Assembly (NCBI GenBank): GCA_049323755.1 | Contig: JBMOPE010000018.1 | Location: 124,001 to 188,000, forward strand | Length of the DNA: 64,000 nt | Source: BRHc4a sp049323755 | GTDB taxonomy: Bacteria > Bacillota > Desulfotomaculia > Desulfotomaculales > Desulfocucumaceae | Direction: 5' to 3' | Shown: in pieces, positions 52,044 through 59,658 of the stretch | Numbering within the stretch: position 1 is the first letter of the stretch | How the letters are laid out: each line of letters opens with the position of its first letter | Position numbers and translations under genes: made by a program | The notes under the pieces: generated by a model | The model's input: only the letters and a program-made list of their open reading frames with translations | Told to the model about the DNA's origin: nothing | Databases searched by the model: none

Positions 52044-52193
52044 ATGGCAAAAAAAATAATCAGGGGAGTAACAAAAAGTTATTCCGTTCCGGAACCAAGC
52101 CCACGGGGCTATCGGGCAGTCTGGGACACCGGCCGGGCCTCATATTATAACCGCATTAAAAAAGTGACAGGTATTAACAGGCCCAGTGAGTAA
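52044..52193 (+). CDS. 49-residue basic small protein
   Basis: This frame is below the usual size cut-off. GGAGG lies 8 bases before the ATG. The product begins MAKKIIRGVTKSYS, is rich in Lys, Arg, Tyr and Trp, and has a PEPSPRGYRAVWDTGRASYY centre. The strong start and amino-acid-like composition support a real gene, perhaps a nucleic-acid-binding peptide. It lies about 100 bases before the next gene. Confidence 0.65.
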   Translation: MAKKIIRGVTKSYSVPEPSPRGYRAVWDTGRASYYNRIKKVTGINRPSE

Positions 52194-52289
52194 ACCTGGG
52201 ATTGATGTGCTTGCTCTTTACTCCCTAAGAAGGAAAATGCCAAATAATGGCATATATAATATAGAATGCCATTATTTGGAGGGGGTTTT

Positions 52290-52784
52290 ATGTTCCGTTT
52301 TATGTTTAGGAATGAACAGAAGGAAATGCTGGGCAGAACCATTGCCGAGCTGCAGGAAATCAAGGCCGAGCTTTCAGTGCTGACAGAAAGTATAAAGCTT
52401 ATTGTGCCAGGTGAGCGGGAGAACCAGGAGATATCAGAGGTAAGGGCTGAAGAATGCCGGGATACCGAAGACTGCACCGAAGCTTTCAGGTCAGACGGTG
52501 ATAGCATTGAAAAAAGTGAAGAAACGGCTGAGTATTGCCCTGAAAGCACAGTTGCGCAAGATATCGTTCAGTCCGTAGGGGTAGACGAGGACCAAGCCGC
52601 TCCTGCCGAGTCTTCTGAAACTGCAGAAAGGCCAAAAGATGACCCGGCTGAAGCAGTGCAATGTATGGCCGGACAGGAAATTAAGCTGAGCAGGGAGTGG
52701 GCTGTTGTTAATATTTTTGATATTAAAAGGCCATGGTGGAAAATATGGAAGTCCAAAAATCATCTAATAAGAAGGTCGATATAA
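52290..52784 (+). CDS. Acidic protein of unknown function
   Basis: I do not recognise this 164-residue protein. It has a helical N-terminus (EMLGRTIAELQEIKAELSVL), a long acidic, low-complexity middle rich in Glu, Asp, Ser and Cys (about 45-130), and a basic, Trp-rich end (IKRPWWKIWKSKNHLIRR) that could bind membranes or a partner. GGAGGGGG lies 4 bases before the ATG at 52290. The metallophosphoesterase follows after three bases, so the two are co-translated. Confidence 0.7.
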   Translation: MFRFMFRNEQKEMLGRTIAELQEIKAELSVLTESIKLIVPGERENQEISEVRAEECRDTEDCTEAFRSDGDSIEKSEETAEYCPESTVAQDIVQSVGVDEDQAAPAESSETAERPKDDPAEAVQCMAGQEIKLSREWAVVNIFDIKRPWWKIWKSKNHLIRRSI

Positions 52785-52787
52785 ATT

Positions 52788-53825
52788 TTGACATCTAGAG
52801 AAGATTATTTTCCAGTTGAGGGCGATGATGAAAGAAAGAAACACTGCCGTGTTTGTGGCAGCAGGGTAGCAAGACTGTATAAGGGCAGTGGGGGCAGAAG
52901 GTGCGTTGTGTGCCTGCACAGGACACACGGGGAGCATATGGCGAAAAACAACCGTGTTTGTTTAGAATGCTCCAGGGAAGAATTAAGCGTTAATAATAAC
53001 CGTAACGCAAGGCCTGTCTCAATATCCATTCTCCATGTATCTGACCTGCATTTAACCCCTGAAGGAGGGGAAGAGCCTGCGGTCCTTAAAAAATGGCTTG
53101 CGGCCAGGGATATTGACTATATATTGATCAGCGGCGATTTGACGGCAAAATCGGCCAGGGAAGAATACGAAGCGGCTGCAGGCTGGATACGTGATGTTGA
53201 GCAGGCGGGTACAAGTGTGGTTGTTGTTCCGGGGAATCATGATATAGGTTACTGGGGAAACCCCATTTCATTGGGAAGACATATTATCGGGAAAAAATAC
53301 CACTGGTGGATTGAAATAATAGACAGGCCAATTGAGCCTTGTATAAGAGGCCCTTTTTTTGTCTCTGTGGGTCTTAATTCAGCCCATGGAATATCACCCA
53401 CAAGGCTGGTAAACGGTTATTTAAACAGAAATCAAAGGGCAAGGGCCCGGGAGGTTTTAAAGGTTACCCCGGCAGATCACCTTAAAGTGGTATTTTGTCA
53501 TCATCCGCTTGTAATGTTTGAAAGAAGCTTTCATAAAGCCATGTTAAGGGCCGATGAGGTCAGAAATGACATTACAGAGGCAGGCGCAGATTTGTTGCTC
53601 TGGGGGCACCAGCACAACTTTGAGACCACTGTGATTGAAAAGTACGGGAAAAAAAGTATAGCAGTACAGAGCCCAACCCTTTCAGAAAGGACCAGGTACG
53701 GCGACAAGAATCCCGGGTTTGTAGTAGTAAGCTGGTTTTTTAATAACAGGGCTGTAATAAATTCATACAGCATTGTGGATAAAAGTATTATTAAAGAAGA
53801 AAAGAGCGTTGAATACAAAATGTAA
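52788..53825 (+). CDS. Metallophosphoesterase with N-terminal zinc ribbons
   Basis: This is a calcineurin-type phosphoesterase of 345 residues. Three CxxC pairs (C20/C23, C39/C42, C58/C61) form an N-terminal zinc-binding region, followed by the catalytic domain with SDLHLT (about 86), ISGDLTAKS (about 112), VPGNHDIGYW (about 145), FCHHPLV (about 235) and WGHQHNFE (about 270). All metal ligands seem present. The TTG at 52788 is the only start before the cysteines. A nucleotide or nucleic-acid phosphodiesterase role is possible; the substrate is unknown. Confidence 0.85.
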   Translation: MTSREDYFPVEGDDERKKHCRVCGSRVARLYKGSGGRRCVVCLHRTHGEHMAKNNRVCLECSREELSVNNNRNARPVSISILHVSDLHLTPEGGEEPAVLKKWLAARDIDYILISGDLTAKSAREEYEAAAGWIRDVEQAGTSVVVVPGNHDIGYWGNPISLGRHIIGKKYHWWIEIIDRPIEPCIRGPFFVSVGLNSAHGISPTRLVNGYLNRNQRARAREVLKVTPADHLKVVFCHHPLVMFERSFHKAMLRADEVRNDITEAGADLLLWGHQHNFETTVIEKYGKKSIAVQSPTLSERTRYGDKNPGFVVVSWFFNNRAVINSYSIVDKSIIKEEKSVEYKM

Positions 53826-53889
53826 GGCAAAAAGTGTAAAATAATGGAGGAAGTAAGTTAAGAGCTGTTGAATACTAGGTAATTCAAAA

Positions 53890-53925
53890 TTCCTGTCTAC
53901 TGTCTACTGTCTCCCGACAGAATAA
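53890..53925. repeat. CTGTCTACTGTCTACTGTCTCC stutter repeat
   Basis: CTGTCTA units are iterated in the gap before the radical SAM gene. The complement of this iteration (GACAGGAGACAG, GTAGACAG) is present at 29826-29860. No gene is seen in the gap 53826-53961. Confidence 0.6.
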
Positions 53926-53961
53926 GAATTACAGTATAAGTGATATAAAGAGGTGTTTCCA

Positions 53962-55089
53962 GTGTTTTTTGAGCTAGGACCCATCAGGCCGCCCAGTGAG
54001 GCTGAGAGCCTCTTGTTGAGGTTTACCAGGAACTGTCCCTGGAACAAGTGCCACTTTTGCATTACATATAGGGGAGAGGTTTTTTCCAGGCGCAAAGTGG
54101 AAGATATTAAAAATGATGTGGACAGTGTTTCACGAATTATTGAACTGATAAGAGAAAAATCAATAAAACTCGGATTTGGTGGAGAAATTAACCGGCAGGT
54201 ACTTTCCGAGGTTTACCAGACAGGGAATCATCGCCTGATACATGTGGCTTCCTGGATGTACAGGGGTGGCCGGACCATATTTATTCAGGACGCCAACTCA
54301 CTGGTGATGAAAACATCAGAACTTGTGAGCGTTTTGTTATACATAAAGGAAAAGCTATCTACGGTGGAAAGGATAACCTCATACGCCAGGTCAAAAACCA
54401 TTGCCAGGAAAACTGTGGAGGAGCTTTCTGAAATAAGGCAGGCCGGACTTAACAGGATTCACATAGGCATGGAGTCGGGGTCCGATGCAGTTCTTAAATA
54501 CATAAACAAAGGTGTCACCTCCCGGGAGCATATAGAAGCCGGAAAGCGCGTTGTTGAGGCGGGTATATCACTATCGGAATACGTGATACTGGGGCTGGGT
54601 GGCAAACTCTGGCCGGAAGAGCACCCGCTGGAAACCGCCAGGGTTTTGAATGAGATTAACCCTCATTTTATAAGGATGCGAACTCTTGCCGTTCTACCGG
54701 ATACGCCGCTGTACGACAAGCTTGTCTCCGGAGAGTTTATCGAGCAGACCGAGGATGAGATAGTGGCCGGGGAAAGGCTTTTGATAGAAAAACTGGAGGG
54801 AATAAAGAGTGAAGTGGTAAGCGACCACATGCTGAACCTTCTGGAAGAAGTAAATGGAAAGCTCCCTCAACAAAAACAATTTTTGATATCAATACTAGAC
54901 AGGTACCTTTCAATGCCTGAGAGGGATAGGATTAATTTCAGGCTTGGAAGAAGGGCCGGAATATACAGGTGGCTGGATGATATGAGAGATACGGCAAAAC
55001 ATGCCAGGGTTGAGGCCCTGGTAAAAAAGCTTGAAGCAGAGGGAAGCCTTGACGGGACCATATCGTCCCTAAGATCACGAATGTTATAA
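53962..55089 (+). CDS. Radical SAM protein with C-x4-C-x2-C cluster motif
   Basis: This 375-residue protein should bind a 4Fe-4S cluster and S-adenosylmethionine. The cluster motif is RNCPWNKCHFC (C25, C30, C33 from the GTG at 53962), with four residues between the first two cysteines instead of the usual three. Later blocks RIHIGMESGSDAVLKYINKG and EYVILGLGGK match Elp3/HemN-type barrels. GAGGTG lies 6 bases before the GTG at 53962; a GTG at 53953 is also in frame. A methyltransferase gene follows after 11 bases. The reaction is unknown. Confidence 0.88.
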   Translation: MFFELGPIRPPSEAESLLLRFTRNCPWNKCHFCITYRGEVFSRRKVEDIKNDVDSVSRIIELIREKSIKLGFGGEINRQVLSEVYQTGNHRLIHVASWMYRGGRTIFIQDANSLVMKTSELVSVLLYIKEKLSTVERITSYARSKTIARKTVEELSEIRQAGLNRIHIGMESGSDAVLKYINKGVTSREHIEAGKRVVEAGISLSEYVILGLGGKLWPEEHPLETARVLNEINPHFIRMRTLAVLPDTPLYDKLVSGEFIEQTEDEIVAGERLLIEKLEGIKSEVVSDHMLNLLEEVNGKLPQQKQFLISILDRYLSMPERDRINFRLGRRAGIYRWLDDMRDTAKHARVEALVKKLEAEGSLDGTISSLRSRML

Positions 55090-55100
55090 GGAGCCAAAAT

Positions 55101-55736
55101 ATGGATAAAACCACTAAAACTATTGATACATATAACAAGACTGCAGAAAACTTTGAGATTAAATTTATGGATTTAAAGTTGTACAGGGAAGCCTTGAACC
55201 GATTCATAGATATGTTAAAGCCGGGCTCGGTTATACTGGATTTGGGCTGCGGCCCTGGTAATGTGGCAAAGCTGTTAGTTGACACGCAAAAAAATTTTCT
55301 GGTAACCGGCATTGATCTTTCGCCTGAAATGGTGAATCTGGCCAGGAAAAATGTTCCTGAAGCCAAATTTGAAGTAGGCGATGTTAGGCAGATTAACGTA
55401 AAGGAAGGCGCCTATGACTGCATAATGGCAGCTTTTTGCCTGCCACACCTGACCAATGAGGAGGCGTCCGCGCTTATAGAGAAAATTGGGTTATTGCTAA
55501 GGCAGGGCGGCCTTCTTTACCTTAGCTGTATGGAGGGTCAAAGGTCAGGATATGAATATACAAGCTTCAGCCCCGAGAATGAAATCTTTTTTAATTATTA
55601 TAAAGAAAATTTTTTAAAAAACCACCTGTCTGCCAATAAGCTGGAATTGCTGCATTTAACCCGGCAGGATTACCCGGAAGAGGATGGAAGTACAACAATT
55701 GACATGATCTTTATTGCTAAAAAAGACGAAAAGTGA
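55101..55736 (+). CDS. Class I SAM-dependent methyltransferase
   Basis: This 211-residue methyltransferase has motif I ILDLGCGPGNVAKLL (about 47), TGIDLSPEMVNLARKN (about 72) and the motif-IV region YDCIMAAFCLPHL (about 113). An AAGGAG precedes the ATG. It lies between the radical SAM gene and a 66-residue protein gene and may share their transcript. The target, whether small molecule or peptide, is not evident. Confidence 0.9.
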   Translation: MDKTTKTIDTYNKTAENFEIKFMDLKLYREALNRFIDMLKPGSVILDLGCGPGNVAKLLVDTQKNFLVTGIDLSPEMVNLARKNVPEAKFEVGDVRQINVKEGAYDCIMAAFCLPHLTNEEASALIEKIGLLLRQGGLLYLSCMEGQRSGYEYTSFSPENEIFFNYYKENFLKNHLSANKLELLHLTRQDYPEEDGSTTIDMIFIAKKDEK

Positions 55737-55788
55737 GAAAGTATATATAGCTGTCAAATGACCGGTTGTTTATTTACGGAGGATAATC

Positions 55789-55989
55789 ATGGAAAAGGAA
55801 TGCGGCCTGTCTAATTTTTTTAAAGAAAAGTATGCCAGGGAAATAATGGAGATCGTGAAACGGGAGCAGGTAAGCCCCGAGGTGGCGGTTTGCAGTTACC
55901 TTTGCCCGGAGGTTATAGGCTGTGTTGAAGATGTCGAGGAAAAGGCCTGTGCCCTGAGGCTCAGAATGTTGAACAGCAGCACTTCTTGA
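55789..55989 (+). CDS. 66-residue cysteine-containing small protein
   Basis: I do not recognise this small protein. It has four or five Cys (EKECGLS, AVCSYLCPEVIGC, EKACAL) and charged helices around VKREQVSPEVAVC. CGGAGG lies 8 bases before the ATG. The spacing suggests co-transcription with the methyltransferase (52 bases upstream) and yhaM (26 bases downstream). Metal binding or a structural role is possible. Confidence 0.7.
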   Translation: MEKECGLSNFFKEKYAREIMEIVKREQVSPEVAVCSYLCPEVIGCVEDVEEKACALRLRMLNSSTS

Positions 55990-56015
55990 AATTGGGATAA
56001 TAGGAGGACTTTAGC

Positions 56016-56969
56016 TTGTCAAGGATAAGCATAAGTGATATAAAAAGCGGAATGAAGCTGGTCTCAAGGTTTATTATAAAAGGAAAGAAATTAACCCCCT
56101 TTAAAGGTAAGCAGGGGCACTTTCTTACACTGACGCTGGGTGACGGCACCGGCCAGGTCGAGGCGAAAGTATGGGAAAAGGCAGAGGAGGCCAACGGGCT
56201 TGTTAATGCCGGAGACCTGGTGGAAATAAAAGGAAGCGTTTTGGAGTATAACGGAGCGCTTCAAATAAATATTGTGAATATGAGGGTGTGTCCAGAGAGT
56301 GAGTTTGATCCCAGGGAGTTTCTACCCTCGTCACCAAGGGATGTCGGCGAGATGCTGGCCGAATTGACGGGTATGATTGATTCGATAGAGAATGTACATC
56401 TTAAAAGTCTTCTTTTAAACTTTTTTAACGATAAAGACTGGGAAAGAGATTTTTGCGTTGCCCCTGCGGCAAAGGCAAATCACCAGGCATACCTGGGAGG
56501 GCTTCTGGAGCACACCCTTAATATTTCAAGGGCTGCTTTATCCATGGCCAGGCTTTATCCCAGGCTTGATAAGGACATTCTGCTAACAGGCTGCATACTG
56601 CACGATATAGGAAAAATTAACGAGTATACCTACAAAAGGCATATAGATTTTACCGACGAGGGAAGGCTGCTGGGTCATATTATAACCGGTGTGTCAGAAG
56701 TGGACCGGAGGATAAGGTCCCTTGAAGGGGATGGGTTTCCGGAGGATCTAAGGCTGAAAGTACTTCATATTATAACAAGCCACCACGGCCTTTATGAATG
56801 GCAGTCACCCAAAAAGCCCAAGTTTCTTGAGGCGGCAGTTGTTCATGTGCTGGATATGCTGGATACCGTTGTGGATACATTCTCAAAGGCGGTGGATGAG
56901 AATAACGACCCCAATGTTTCGTGGTCGCCCTGGAACAGAGCGCTGGAAAGGCATGTTTATTTAAAGTAG
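56016..56969 (+). CDS. yhaM: 3'-5' exoribonuclease of the YhaM type
   Basis: YhaM degrades RNA from the 3' end. The 317 residues hold an N-terminal OB-fold domain (about 15-95, SRFIIKGKKLTPFKGKQG) and an HD phosphohydrolase domain (about 140-310) with GLLEHTLNISR, ILHDIGKINEY and TSHHGLYEWQSPKKPKFLEA. The TTG start is set by AGGAGG 8 bases upstream. It is the last gene of this plus-strand run and is followed by a hairpin. Confidence 0.93.
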   Translation: MSRISISDIKSGMKLVSRFIIKGKKLTPFKGKQGHFLTLTLGDGTGQVEAKVWEKAEEANGLVNAGDLVEIKGSVLEYNGALQINIVNMRVCPESEFDPREFLPSSPRDVGEMLAELTGMIDSIENVHLKSLLLNFFNDKDWERDFCVAPAAKANHQAYLGGLLEHTLNISRAALSMARLYPRLDKDILLTGCILHDIGKINEYTYKRHIDFTDEGRLLGHIITGVSEVDRRIRSLEGDGFPEDLRLKVLHIITSHHGLYEWQSPKKPKFLEAAVVHVLDMLDTVVDTFSKAVDENNDPNVSWSPWNRALERHVYLK

Positions 56970-56983
56970 TCCTTTACGTAATG

Positions 56984-57008
56984 GGCCGGTTCCTTATTGG
57001 GAACCGGC
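56984..57008. terminator. Hairpin between convergent yhaM and the secreted-protein gene
   Basis: A perfect 10-base GC-rich stem (56984-56993 with 56999-57008) has little T after it in either direction. Its place between two stops suggests a bidirectional terminator. Confidence 0.7.
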
Positions 57009-57018
57009 CTCTTAAATG

Positions 57019-58299
57019 CTATTCAGTTTCTGCTATGTCTTTCTTTAAGTCCTCCATCATTTTATCCATGGAAACGGCTTTACTTACATCAGGGGCGGCA
57101 AAAGGTTTCCCCAGGTCCGTTATTCTAAACTCACCTTTAGCATTTTGCGACATGCTTATTTTTTCTGTCTTCTGGTCCGCTGTAATACTCATATCAAATT
57201 TTAACTTCATATCCATTTTTATCAGGTCGGAAATAAGAGTCTTTTTGTTAATATAAGAGGTGCAGAAATAATCTATTTCCATATTCTTGAACATTTCTTC
57301 CATTAGTTTTTGCGCCTGTGCCTGGTCACCGCCGCTTGCACCTGCAGGAAGGCTTTTCATGGCCTCTCCGGCTATTTTTTGTATTCCTTCCCTGAATTTT
57401 TGCATGTCCAGAGTCGCGTTAACCACATAGTAATCCTGGCCGTCAATGGTAATGTCGTTGCCGTAATTGCACAGCATGCCCATTTCCTTCATTTGTTCCA
57501 CTGCTTTTAGCGGGTTGGACTGTATATCCTGCTGCTGCTTTATAAAATCTGCCGGGAACGGCATATCCATAACAGTCCACTCCTGGCCGGGCATCTTCAT
57601 ATACATTTTATTTTCAGTCATGTATGTCTCAATAGCCATGTTGTCCATACCGGGGATTTTTTCTTCCGGCTTAATAGTTTGCTTCATGTGTACTTTCAGA
57701 GGATTGTTTTGAAACTGCCCTGTCAGGTCGGTTTTAACCTTCTGCGGCGGCATTTTCCCCTCTTCCCCGGCAGACAAATCAATGTCTATATCCATTGAGC
57801 CGCTCATTGTATAGGTGTTTACCTTCTGGGATTCCTGACCTGCTTTTGCCAGAAGCTCCTCCGGTGTCATTCCGTCCTTTGTTTCCTTACGGCTCAGTGA
57901 AACAAGATACTGGCTGCCGTTCCACGCCACATTGTACCCGAAGGCATCAGAGACAAATCTGAGCGGAATCATAACCCGGCCACTGTTTTTTACCGCAGCT
58001 TTGGGAAGTTTTACTTCCTTTCCATCAAGTATGGCAGTTAACTGGCCAATTGTAAGGGAAAGCTCTTTTCCATCTTCATTTATTACCACCGTGTCGGGGG
58101 TGGCCCACTTGTAGTCGGCGCCTGCAAAACGAATATAATCGTCCAGGCCTGCCATTGTCACTCCGTCCGTTATGTACATTCCGGTTGAGTTAAGAGAATC
58201 GGAGTTTACATTAACTTTAACGTCTTCCGCCATCGCCGGCACAGATGCTGCTGTACATAACAACATAAGTGCGAGGATGATAAACAGGCTTTTCTTCAC
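57019..58299 (-). CDS. Secreted protein with copper-amine-oxidase-N-like (stalk) domain
   Basis: This exported protein of 426 residues has a signal peptide (about 1-25, ending SVPAMA-E) and an amine-oxidase N-terminal-like domain (about 60-150) with AAVKNSGRVMIPLRFVSDAF, a common cell-surface repeat in clostridia. Its C-terminal part resembles a lipoprotein-like beta domain (DITIDGQDYYVVNATLDM). GGAGG followed by TTATGGTT leads to GTG at 58299, which is the likely start rather than the ATG at 58314. It is not an amine oxidase; it probably binds the cell wall or a ligand. Confidence 0.82.
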   Translation of the reverse strand: MKKSLFIILALMLLCTAASVPAMAEDVKVNVNSDSLNSTGMYITDGVTMAGLDDYIRFAGADYKWATPDTVVINEDGKELSLTIGQLTAILDGKEVKLPKAAVKNSGRVMIPLRFVSDAFGYNVAWNGSQYLVSLSRKETKDGMTPEELLAKAGQESQKVNTYTMSGSMDIDIDLSAGEEGKMPPQKVKTDLTGQFQNNPLKVHMKQTIKPEEKIPGMDNMAIETYMTENKMYMKMPGQEWTVMDMPFPADFIKQQQDIQSNPLKAVEQMKEMGMLCNYGNDITIDGQDYYVVNATLDMQKFREGIQKIAGEAMKSLPAGASGGDQAQAQKLMEEMFKNMEIDYFCTSYINKKTLISDLIKMDMKLKFDMSITADQKTEKISMSQNAKGEFRITDLGKPFAAPDVSKAVSMDKMMEDLKKDIAETE

Positions 58300-58721
58300 A
58301 ACCATAACCTCCATATATTTTTTTCTTTATAATAACATATCTTTCAAAAATAATGAATTTCTGCTATGGAGGAAAATCAGTTTTAAAAGCTCTTTTAATA
58401 GGTGTAAGTGCTGAATTTTATGTAAAAACATTATTTCTTTTAATTTAAAATATAAAAGGTTGTAAAGTTAAATATATTTTTACTATTTATCATGTTTATT
58501 GCTAGAATATCAAACTTATAAAGAATGTAAATAGTCGTAATTGCTTTAAAAATCTGATAAAATATTAAAGGAGCCTTCAGGAATGTGCGGGGTGGCAGGG
58601 GCAATATTTCGATCCAGGACGTGCGTAGATTTTGTATAATAGTTGCTGGTGACATTATACCGGCAGGTTGTGAGGAAATTAAGAATATATGCTTGTGCCG
58701 AAGAGGAAGTGATGAGCTTAT
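58300..58721. other. Intergenic region with a broken amidotransferase-like start
   Basis: The 422 bases are A+T-rich near 58315-58560. An 18-codon frame at 58583-58639 begins MCGVAGAIF, the look of a class II glutamine amidotransferase N-terminus (Cys-2 nucleophile), with AAGGAG 9 bases upstream, then stops. It may be a gene remnant or a chance match. The promoter of the next gene was not identified. Confidence 0.4.
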
Positions 58722-59297
58722 ATGCGTGTATTGCTGGTGGAAGATGATGTTATAACCAGGATGGACCTGGAGCAGATGCTGAGGGAAATGGGGGCGGAGG
58801 AAGTCGGCCAGTGTGGACGGGGGGACCGGGCGGTTGAAATGGCCCTTCGGGAAAAATGGGATCTGGTTCTTATGGATGCCAGCCTTCCGGTAATGGACGG
58901 CCTGGAGGCCGCCGATCGCATCAGAAGGAAGATGCTGGCCCCGGTTGTTCTCATTACTGCCTACGGGGATGCTGAAACGGTGGAGAGGGCTGAAAAAAGC
59001 GGCGTGCTAGCCTACCTGGTAAAGCCGGTGGACCCTAGGCGGCTGCAGGTGTCTATGGAGTTGGCCATGGCCCGGTTTGCCGAATTAAAGAAGATTTATT
59101 CCGACTTGGTTTCCCTGAAAGAAAAAAAGACCGGGCTGGAGACTGTGGAAAAGGCCAAGCTGATGCTGCAGTCGGATCTTGGAATGAGCGAGGAACAGGC
59201 GTACTCTTTTTTGCGGGGGCAGAGTATGAAGACACAGAAGAAAATATCCCAGGTGGCTGAAGATCTGCTTTCCGGCCGCATAAAACCTAAGGACTGA
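58722..59297 (+). CDS. eutV: ANTAR-domain response regulator (EutV-like)
   Basis: This is an RNA-binding antiterminator regulator, 191 residues. The receiver domain has E7-D8-D9, phospho-acceptor D52 in LMDASLPVMDG and K in LVKPVDP. A coiled-coil linker leads to an ANTAR domain (about 130-185, VEKAKLMLQSDLGMSEEQAY). Such proteins, when phosphorylated, bind paired hairpins in nascent RNA and block terminators. The partner kinase gene lies downstream beyond a terminator hairpin, matching eutVW in Enterococcus. Ethanolamine control is inferred from the following genes. Confidence 0.9.
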   Translation: MRVLLVEDDVITRMDLEQMLREMGAEEVGQCGRGDRAVEMALREKWDLVLMDASLPVMDGLEAADRIRRKMLAPVVLITAYGDAETVERAEKSGVLAYLVKPVDPRRLQVSMELAMARFAELKKIYSDLVSLKEKKTGLETVEKAKLMLQSDLGMSEEQAYSFLRGQSMKTQKKISQVAEDLLSGRIKPKD

Positions 59298-59437
59298 TAT
59301 TGATAGCAAAAAAAATCAAAATTATGTGTCAATTTACCGCTTGTCAAAATGTATTGAAATGTGTAGAATAACTAGTAAATAGGTGAATATTTTTCATAGG
59401 TGAAAATAGTATAGCGTGCAAAAGCACACGGCGCTGA

Positions 59438-59486
59438 GGCCTTGATACACGGAATATTTTTCTGTGGATTAAGGCCCTTTTGTTTT
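59438..59486 (+). terminator. Terminator upstream of the kinase gene, candidate ANTAR target
   Basis: A 15-base stem with G-T pairs and one mismatch (59438-59452 with 59462-59476) is followed by TTTTGTTTTT. A short GTGC-AAAA-GCAC hairpin (59416-59427) lies directly upstream. The arrangement of an upstream hairpin and then a terminator before the kinase fits ANTAR control, but I could not identify the consensus hexaloops. It lies in the 361-base gap 59298-59658. Confidence 0.7.
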
Positions 59487-59658
59487 TATCCCCCGGCAAT
59501 GAGGAAAATTAGGTAATGGGTCCGGTTAATTCCGGCAAAACTACTCTTGTAAATATTTTAAACAGGGTGAGATAATACCGGTTCTGCGGAAACAGTAGAA
59601 GGCTCGGACAGGCTGAAAGAGGTTATCGGCTGGCAGCGCTTTTTTTCGGGAGGAAGCT

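Noticed and set aside
57019..58299. Annotation as a copper amine oxidase.
   Set aside because: Only the small N-terminal stalk-like domain is present; the catalytic oxidase domain and its topaquinone site are absent.
59416..59452. Exact ANTAR hexaloop pair.
   Set aside because: I could find hairpins but not loops with the conserved A and G positions, so only a candidate target is claimed.
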